From positions 1-7,736 of the forward strand of contig JADJHD010000043.1 of NCBI GenBank assembly GCA_016707705.1: a DNA stretch of 7,736 bases. Reading direction: 5' to 3'. Position numbers and translations under genes: made by a program. Under the pieces are notes generated by a model. That model had not been told where the DNA came from, made no database searches, and saw only the letters and a list, made by a program, of their open reading frames with translations. This stretch comes from Bacteroidales bacterium. GTDB lineage: Bacteria > Bacteroidota > Bacteroidia > Bacteroidales > UBA4417. Shown here in pieces: positions 1-5,730 of the stretch. The stretch's first letter is position 1, and each line of letters starts with the position of its first letter.

Positions 1-1511
1 CAACGACTGCTTTTACCAATTTTAATGTGGCTGTGGGGTTTGAAGCTTTAAGAGGGTCAGCCACACCGGCTAGTAATACCGGAAATAGTAACTCGGCCGT
101 GGGTTATCAATCAATGGCTTCCAATACTTCAGGAAATGAGAACTCTGCTTTTGGATTACAGACACTGAAATCCAATAGTACAGGTAGCAACAACACAGCA
201 GTGGGCATTAATGCATTGCAGTACAATACAATAGGGAATGCAAATACTTCAATCGGGGCTCAAGCTTTGTTATCCAATTCTGATGGCTCTTTTAATACGG
301 CAACAGGTTACCAGTCGATGCAAAACAATACTACGGCCAGTAATAATACCGCAAATGGATTCCAGTCACTTTTTTCTAATACAAATGGAAGCTCCAATAC
401 AGCTTTCGGATCTCAGTCACTATATTATAATTCAACCGGACATAGCAATGCTGCTTTCGGAATTAGTTCCTTATACTCCAATTCAACCGGAATCTACAAT
501 ACAGCGATTGGTGGTGGTGCCCTTGCAAATAATACAACAGGATCAATCAACATAGCTATTGGCTATGAAGCACTTATGAGCAATGTAGCAGGATCTGGTG
601 CAACTGCAATAGGAGTTAATGCTATGCTAAATGCCAACAATACCAGTACAGGCTATACTAATTTTAATGTTGCTATAGGCTTTGAAGCATTACGAGGCTC
701 AACTACTCCAGCCAGTAATATCGGAAACAACAATGTTGCTATTGGCTACCAATCATTGTTGGTTAATAGTACAGGTGGTTTTAATACTGCAGTGGGACAT
801 GCTGCCCTTTATTCCAACCAGTCCGGATATTCCAATTCTGCAACAGGGTACTATGCTTTGAATTCAAATACTATAGGATTCAGGAATGTCGCTGAGGGTC
901 ACCAGGCCATGCAGGACAATCAAACAGGAAATCAAAATACTGCCTGTGGATTCCAGGCCATGCAGCATAACATATCAGGTGGAAGCAACTCAGCATTTGG
1001 AATCTGGGCGCTTTCAAATGTCACCGGGTCCAATAATATAGGCATAGGCTATGATGCCCAGGTGCCAACTGCATCAGCTAATAACCAGGTTCGAATTGGC
1101 AATTCGGGAATAGGCTATGCAGGAATCCAGGTTGGCTGGTCAATAACATCCGACAAAAGGCTAAAAGGCGGGATTCAAAAATCAGAACTGGGACTTGACT
1201 TTATCAATAAGCTGAACCCTGTATCCTATTACCGTTTGAATGATGAAAATCAAAAAACCGAATTTGGTTTCATTGCACAGGAAGTGGAAGAAGCCCTTAT
1301 CGATTCAGGAGCCGGTAATAACGGGATCATTACAAAGGACGATGAAGGCCAATACAGCATGCGCTATAATGACCTTATTGCCCCGATGGTAAAAGCTATG
1401 CAGGAGCTGAATGAAACCAATAATTCGCAGAAGAAGATAATTGAAGAACAAGGAGCAGAAATTGAAGCCCTAAAGGCAAGGATGGACAAAATGGAACAAA
1501 AAAATCATTAG
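1..1511 (+). CDS. Repeat-rich fibre-like protein with C-terminal Peptidase_S74-type chaperone domain, 5' partial
   Basis: The frame is open from base 3 to the TAG at 1509-1511, giving 502 residues. The GTG at 27 lies inside a repeat and is not a credible start, so the true start lies upstream of the window. Two long turns and many 17-residue turns (xxNTAxGxxSLxxNTTG) run to about 1028. They are followed by an 'NNQVRIGN' exit and a C-terminal domain with WSITSDKRLK (Ser codon 1149-1151), NKLNPVSYYRLND and FGFIAQEVEE. The tail from about 1390 is Glu/Lys/Gln-rich and looks like a coiled coil. In the S74 family this domain acts as an intramolecular chaperone for trimeric fibres and cleaves itself just before that Ser. 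The turns resemble a YadA-head-like beta-solenoid. A cell-surface location is inferred from the signal peptides of the paralogs downstream. No frame break is seen. The binding target cannot be told. Confidence 0.88.
   Translation, partial: TTAFTNFNVAVGFEALRGSATPASNTGNSNSAVGYQSMASNTSGNENSAFGLQTLKSNSTGSNNTAVGINALQYNTIGNANTSIGAQALLSNSDGSFNTATGYQSMQNNTTASNNTANGFQSLFSNTNGSSNTAFGSQSLYYNSTGHSNAAFGISSLYSNSTGIYNTAIGGGALANNTTGSINIAIGYEALMSNVAGSGATAIGVNAMLNANNTSTGYTNFNVAIGFEALRGSTTPASNIGNNNVAIGYQSLLVNSTGGFNTAVGHAALYSNQSGYSNSATGYYALNSNTIGFRNVAEGHQAMQDNQTGNQNTACGFQAMQHNISGGSNSAFGIWALSNVTGSNNIGIGYDAQVPTASANNQVRIGNSGIGYAGIQVGWSITSDKRLKGGIQKSELGLDFINKLNPVSYYRLNDENQKTEFGFIAQEVEEALIDSGAGNNGIITKDDEGQYSMRYNDLIAPMVKAMQELNETNNSQKKIIEEQGAEIEALKARMDKMEQKNH
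18..1028 (+). repeat. 51-base (17-codon) tandem repeats of copy 1
   Basis: About 19 consecutive turns can be read. Ten exact 17-codon units fill 84-593 and five fill 726-980, followed by a 16-codon last turn. They are separated by longer turns at 18-83 and 594-725. The most constant positions are the Asn at position 3, the Gly at 7, the Leu/Met at 11 and the Asn-x-x-Gly that ends each turn. Units differ in many third-codon positions, which suggests old repeats held by protein-level selection rather than recent amplification. Confidence 0.9.
594..725 (+). repeat. 44-codon double long-turn module, second copy in gene 1
   Basis: Two 22-residue turns, containing NAMLNANNTSTGYT and NFNVAIGFEALRGS, interrupt the 17-residue series. 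The second turn has a close partner at 18-83 (NFNVAVGFEALRGS), exactly 642 bases (214 codons) earlier, and the bases just before 18 look like the tail of a first long turn. The same kind of module occurs twice in the fourth paralog. Confidence 0.82.
1149..1166 (+). other. S74 autocleavage motif SDKRLK in copy 1
   Basis: These codons encode Ser-Asp-Lys-Arg-Leu-Lys, preceded by GWSIT. The S-D-x-R-x-K signature marks the start of the intramolecular chaperone domain in the endosialidase/S74 family, where the chain is cut before the Ser. The key residues are present. Cleavage in this protein is inferred. Confidence 0.75.
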
Positions 1512-1539
1512 AAAATATCCCTGAACAAGGCCAAATATA

Positions 1540-1570
1540 GTCCGACTTTCTGAAGTCGGACGCCTTTTTC
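1540..1570 (+). terminator. Intrinsic terminator after copy 1
   Basis: A perfect 9-base-pair stem (GTCCGACTT at 1540-1548 with AAGTCGGAC at 1553-1561) closes a TCTG loop. It is followed by GCC and a T-run (TTTTTCC) from 1565. It lies 28 bases after the stop codon and separates copy 1 from the copies downstream. Confidence 0.88.
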
Positions 1571-1571
1571 C

Positions 1572-1601
1572 TTTGTGAATAGAGATATAGATGTATTTTT
1601 G
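1572..1601 (+). promoter_or_regulatory. Candidate Bacteroidota-type promoter for copy 2 (and 3, 4)
   Basis: TTTG at 1572-1575 and TATTTTTG at 1594-1601 match the TTTG/TAnnTTTG pattern used by the Bacteroidota primary sigma factor, with an 18-base spacer. The site lies directly after the terminator of copy 1. Transcription would begin near 1608, leaving a leader of roughly 120 bases before the ATG at 1731. I see nothing else convincing in that leader. The region is A/T-rich, so a chance match is possible. Confidence 0.5.
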
Positions 1602-1823
1602 TTTATATGTATACCCTGTTGCCAAAACCCCAGTAGCCGCTCTAAGGAATACTTCAGTAATTATCAAAAGTTCTTTAATTCCAACTCTGTTTAGCAGGGC
1701 TGGTTATACTTTTATTAATTTTTTTCCGGCATGAAAAAAATGTTCATTATCCTGTGGGTGCTGCTTATCACTTCCCAATTGGTGAAATCGCAAGTTGCGA
1801 TAAACACTGATAACTCTCAGCCC

Positions 1824-2300
1824 GACAATTCTGCCATGCTGGATGTGAAATCTACTGATAAAGGCTTTCTGCCGCCGCGCATGACCACCGCACAACGCAA
1901 TGCTATTGCATCGCCAGCAACCGGATTGGTAGTATTCGATACGGATTTTAACAGCCTTTTTACGCGTACCAGCGCAGCCTGGGAGCAGCTTGGCACAGCC
2001 AGCACCTGGGGATTGACTGGTAATTCAGGCACCAATGCTACTACCAACTTTATCGGCACCACGGATAACCAGGATGTAATCATTAAGAGAAATAATGAAA
2101 GGGCCGGATATCTTGGAATATATAATACATCATTTGGTATTAGTGCTCTAAATCCGTTAAATACCGGGTTATATAATACAGCCATCGGAGGCGGCTCACT
2201 TTTATACAACACGTCAGGATATAATAACATGGCTGCAGGAAATGGCTCACTTTTATTCAATACAACGGGATACAATAACACAGCCATCGGGGAAAGTTCA
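1824..2300 (+). repeat. Paralogous N-terminal block, copy 2 member (partner about 3861-4325)
   Basis: The block aligns with copy 3 at a fixed offset of 2037 bases from 1824 through the first turns. It includes long exact stretches, such as the bases encoding VVFDTDFNSLFTR. Most differences in the first part fall at third codon positions. It is a substrate for recombination between copies 2 and 3. Confidence 0.8.
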
Positions 2301-3219
2301 CTTCGGTCCAATACAACCGGTTATCAGAACACAGCCAATGGAACTCATGCATTATATTCCAACACAACTGGTTTTAATAACACTGCAATAGGCAACCATT
2401 CACTCTATTCCAACACAACTGGAAGAGATAATATGGCTTGTGGAAAAGAAGCACTTGCAAATAATACAACTGGATACCTCAACACTGCTAATGGATATCA
2501 GTCACTTTACTCCAACATAACTGGAAATGCTAATATAGCAAACGGCTATCAAACACTTTTCTCCAATACAACAGGCAATGATAATATTGCCAGGGTTATC
2601 AATCACTTTACTACAACTCGACAGGAAATTATAATATTGCCTACGGATTTAAATCTCTTTACTATAACACAACAGGATTTTCCAATATTGCTATTGGAGA
2701 ATCATGGCATTACAATGCAGGATGCGGAATATTTCTATTGACTGTGTCCTTTTCTAAACAACACGGACATATAATACTAGGTTACTATCATGAACATATG
2801 GATCCTATTGCCTTATACACTTTATAAAAACACTACAGGAAACAACAACACAGCTATTGGCACCTATTCACTTTATTACAACACAACGGGAATCAACAAT
2901 ACAGCTACAGGTTACTATTCACTTTGTTACAACACAACTGGAACAACACAGCAAAGGTTTCTATTACTTAAGTCCATTGGGAGTCTTACAGGCGTCTTAC
3001 TCAAATACAACAGGTAATTATAATACAGCATTCGGATCAAATTCACTCATCTACAATACAACTGGTCAGCAAAATGTAGGCTTAGGTGTATCAGCTCTTC
3101 GTTTTAACACAACAGGTGATTTTAACACCATCAGTAGGGACAAATTCTTTAATTAACAGCACAATTGGTTCTCATAATTGTGCAATGGGTGATTGGTCAC
3201 TTTCAAGTTTGTCCACAGG
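2118..3219 (+). repeat. 51-base tandem repeats of copy 2, partly degenerate
   Basis: Nine clean 17-codon turns start at 2118. Further turns can be read only after changing frame: from 2594 in one frame, 2820-2942 in another, and 3001-3130 in the third. Turns between 2735 and 2820 and between 2962 and 3000 are scrambled and cannot be aligned cleanly. The core 'TCACTTTATTACAACACAAC' and close variants recur every 51 bases. Confidence 0.85.
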
Positions 3220-3340
3220 ATCCAATAATATAGGTATAGGATTCGACGCCCAAGTTCCTAATGCAGCAGGAAATAACCAGATACGTATGGGGAATTATGT
3301 AATTGACTATGCCGGAATCCAGGTTGGCTGGTCCATAACT

Positions 3341-3358
3341 TCTGATAAAAGGCTGAAG
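3341..3358 (+). other. S74 autocleavage motif SDKRLK in copy 2
   Basis: Ser-Asp-Lys-Arg-Leu-Lys is intact but lies in a different frame from the start codon at 1731. An unshifted translation product would end before reaching it. Confidence 0.7.
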
Positions 3359-3701
3359 GCAGATATTACCAAATCGGATCTTGGTTTAGAGTTTATCAAC
3401 AAGCTTAATCCTGTTTCCTATACACGATTGAATGATGAAAAGCAAAAAACGGAATACGGCTTTATTGCCCAGGAGGTTGGAGGAAACGCTCAACAACCTT
3501 GGAATCAGAATCCTGGCATGATTACTAAGATGATTCAGGAATGTATAGTTTCAGGTATAATGATCTTTTTGCGCCCCTGGTGAAAGCAGTGCAGGAACAA
3601 CAGGGCATTATTGAGAGAATAAGGCGAAAATTCAAAAACTTGAAGCTACGAATCAACAGCTCGAAGAAAGGTTGATGCTGATTGAAGAAAAATTAAAATA
3701 A

Positions 3702-3767
3702 TTGAAAGGGGATGAATGCAACTAAGGTTTCAGTTGTTCTATATTCATTAAAATCAATACGTTAGAT
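3702..3767 (+). other. Spacer between copies 2 and 3
   Basis: This 66-base A/T-rich spacer has no TAnnTTTG element and no Shine-Dalgarno sequence before the ATG at 3768. The only fold is a 5-base-pair stem (CAACT 3719-3723 with AGTTG 3732-3736) without a proper T-run. Read-through from the promoter at 1572-1601 is the simplest view. Confidence 0.45.
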
Positions 3768-4154
3768 ATGAAAAATGTATTACTCTTTGCAACTTTTTCC
3801 CTGATATTTATTCTTTCATCAATGGCCCAGGTAGCTATCAACTCTGATGGTTCCGCTCCTGATAATTCTGCCATGCTGGATGTGAAATCCATAGATAAAG
3901 GCTTCCTGCCACCACGCATGACAACCGCACAACGCAATGCTATTGCATCGCCAGCCACAGGATTGGTAGTATTCGATACGGATTTTAACAGCCTTTTTAC
4001 GCGCACCAGCACAGCCTGGGTACAGCTTGGTTCAGCCAGCACCTGGGGATTGACTGGTAATTCAGGCACTGATGCTACTACCAACTTTATCGGCACAACC
4101 GATAATCAGGATTTAATCATTAAAAGAAATAATGATAGGGCCGGATATATTGGA

Positions 4155-5278
4155 ATATATAATACATCATTTGGTATAAGCTCTCTAAATCCTTCAAATA
4201 CTGGGCTTTATAACACTGCCATCGGCGGAGGTTCACTCTTATCCAACACATCAGGAAATAATAACACGGCAGCAGGAAATGGCGCGCTTTTATTCAATAC
4301 AACAGGATATAATAACACAGCTATTAGGGAGTTACTCTTCTTTCCAACACAAGCGGTTATAATAACACTGCTATTGGCAACCAATCACTCTACTCCAACA
4401 CAACAGGAATTGATAACACTGCAAATGGGGTTAACGCACTTTTAGTTAACACAATCGGATATGGTAATACTGCAGATTGTACTAATGCTCTTGCAAATAA
4501 TATAACCGGTTTTGTTAACACGGCTAATGTCAATCAATCACTCTACTCCAACACAACGGGAAGTTCTAACACTGCTTGTGGTTCATTTTCACTTTTTCAT
4601 AACACTACAGGGATTCAAAAACACGGCATTGGCTACTATTCACTTGTCAACAACACAACAGGAAACAATAACACAGCAAATGGATACTACCTCACTTAAT
4701 AACAACACATCCGGAAATCAAAACACTGCTGTTGGCAACTATTCACTAGGACAACACAACGGGATATAGTAACACAGCCATCGGGGAGAGTTCACTTTAA
4801 AAAACACAACCGGTTTTGCTAACTCTGCTGTTGGCAGCCATTCATTCACCTACAACACAACAGGAAGTTATAACACTGCTAATGGATTCTATTCACTTTA
4901 TAATAATTCTAGTGGAATTGAAAATACGGCTGTTGGTGTCTATTCACTTTATTACAACACAACTGGAAACAAAAACACAGCAAATGGTAACAAGTCCCTT
5001 TATACCAACTCAACAGGAGTTCAGAACACAGCCATAGGCGAGTCTTCTCTTCATGCAAATACAACAGGCAATTATAATTCAGCACTCGGATCAAATTCAC
5101 TAATATACAATACAACTGGTCAGCAAAATGTTGGCCTGGGTGTATCTGCTCTTCGTAATAACACAACAGGTGATTATAACACCTCAGTAGGGACAAATTC
5201 TTTATTTAACAGCATCAGCGGTTCTTATAACTGTGCTTTGGGTGAGTATTCCCTTTCGAACAACACCACTGGCTCCAT
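4155..5278 (+). repeat. 51-base tandem repeats of copy 3
   Basis: About 22 turns of 17 codons can be followed if the frame is changed at the breaks listed for the gene. Most turns have the form NTAxGxxSLYxNTTG. The last turns (about 5070-5200) closely match 3015-3150 of copy 2, including the sequence encoding NTTGQQNVGLGVSALR. Confidence 0.85.
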
Positions 5279-5392
5279 AACATTGGTATTGGTAATAATG
5301 CCCAGGTTCCCAGTGCAGTTGGAAACAACCAGGTTCGCATGGGTGACGGGTACATTTCGTATGCAGGAATCGAGGTCGGCTGGTCTATAACT

Positions 5393-5410
5393 TCTGATAA
5401 AAGGCTGAAG
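5393..5410 (+). other. S74 autocleavage motif SDKRLK in copy 3
   Basis: Ser-Asp-Lys-Arg-Leu-Lys lies in a 3' segment that is open from about 5280 to the TAA at 5705-5707. The bases around it closely match those around 3341 in copy 2, more so than copy 1. Confidence 0.72.
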
Positions 5411-5730
5411 GCAGATATTACCAAATCGGATCTTGGTTTACAGTTTATCAACAAGCTTAATCCTGTATCCTATACACGCCTGAATGAGGAAAACAAAAAA
5501 ACGGAATATGGCTTTATTGCACAGGAGGTGGAAGCAGTCCTGACAGATGCCGGATCTGTGAATTCAGGCATTCTTACCATTGATGATAAAGGATACTACA
5601 GTATGCGCTATAATGACCTGATGGCTCCTATGGTTAAAGCCATCCAGGAGTTGACCAAACAGAACGAAGAACTCTTGAAACGAATAGAACAACTTGAAAA
5701 TAATTAATCTATAGTCCTTTATCCTCTACT

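Larger units (their letters stand above)
1731..3701 (+). pseudogene. Frameshifted paralog 2: secreted repeat fibre with S74 domain
   Basis: The start at 1731 gives a signal peptide (MKKMFIILWVLLITSQLVKS, likely cut before QVAIN). Next come the conserved N-terminal block, 'WGLTGNSG' near residue 93 and 'IGTTDNQD' before the repeats. The 17-residue turns begin at residue 130 (base 2118). The frame first breaks near 2592 (one base lost), and unshifted translation stops at 2739-2741. The sequence is scrambled over about 2735-2820, loses bases near 2943 and 2954, and is degenerate over 2962-3000. It gains a base near 3131, gains one near 3478, and loses one near 3503, 3528 and 3614. Restoring the frame in the last part gives a normal S74 domain (SDKRLK at 3341-3358), a coiled-coil tail (NQQLEERLMLIEEKLK) and a TAA at 3699-3701, about 650 residues in all. 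Apart from the scrambled patches I found no nonsense substitution in the restored frame, so the damage is recent or is sequencing error. Confidence 0.8.
3768..5707 (+). pseudogene. Frameshifted paralog 3: secreted repeat fibre with S74 domain
   Basis: The ATG at 3768 gives a clear signal peptide (MKNVLLFATFSLIFILSSMA, then QVAIN) and an N-terminal block close to copy 2. Over 1824-2117 against 3861-4154 about nine in ten bases match, with no indel. The 17-residue turns begin at residue 130. One base is lost near 4326-4342, and unshifted translation ends at a TAG at 4443-4445. Further shifts lie near 4691 (gain), 4752 (gain), 4799 (loss) and 5279 (loss), with a compensating gain and loss at about 4621-4628. 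The restored frame, which needs a net one base, encodes about 646 residues. It ends in an intact S74 domain (SDKRLK at 5393-5410, YGFIAQEVEA, YSMRYNDLMAPM) and a coiled coil (QNEELLKRIEQLENN). Copy 4 starts 23 bases later. As written it cannot make the full protein. Confidence 0.82.

Noticed and set aside
27..29. GTG as the start of copy 1.
   Set aside because: The frame is open further upstream and already reads as repeat sequence. A start here would lack the signal peptide and N-terminal block found in the other copies.
1817..2311. Minus-strand open frame of 164 codons (and its counterpart at 3722-4096).
   Set aside because: Both are antisense shadows of the conserved N-terminal block of copies 2 and 3. 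They appear twice because that block is duplicated, and the products look like no known protein.
2118..2593. Regular short repeats that could suggest a CRISPR array.
   Set aside because: The 51-base units encode a continuous 17-residue protein repeat and vary at third codon positions. There are no identical repeats with unique spacers and no cas genes.
2592..2597. Programmed ribosomal frameshifting to join the broken frames of copy 2.
   Set aside because: No slippery heptamer with a downstream fold is seen, and many separate shifts in both directions would be needed.
3719..3736. Possible terminator hairpin after copy 2.
   Set aside because: The stem is only five base pairs with an eight-base loop and no T-run.
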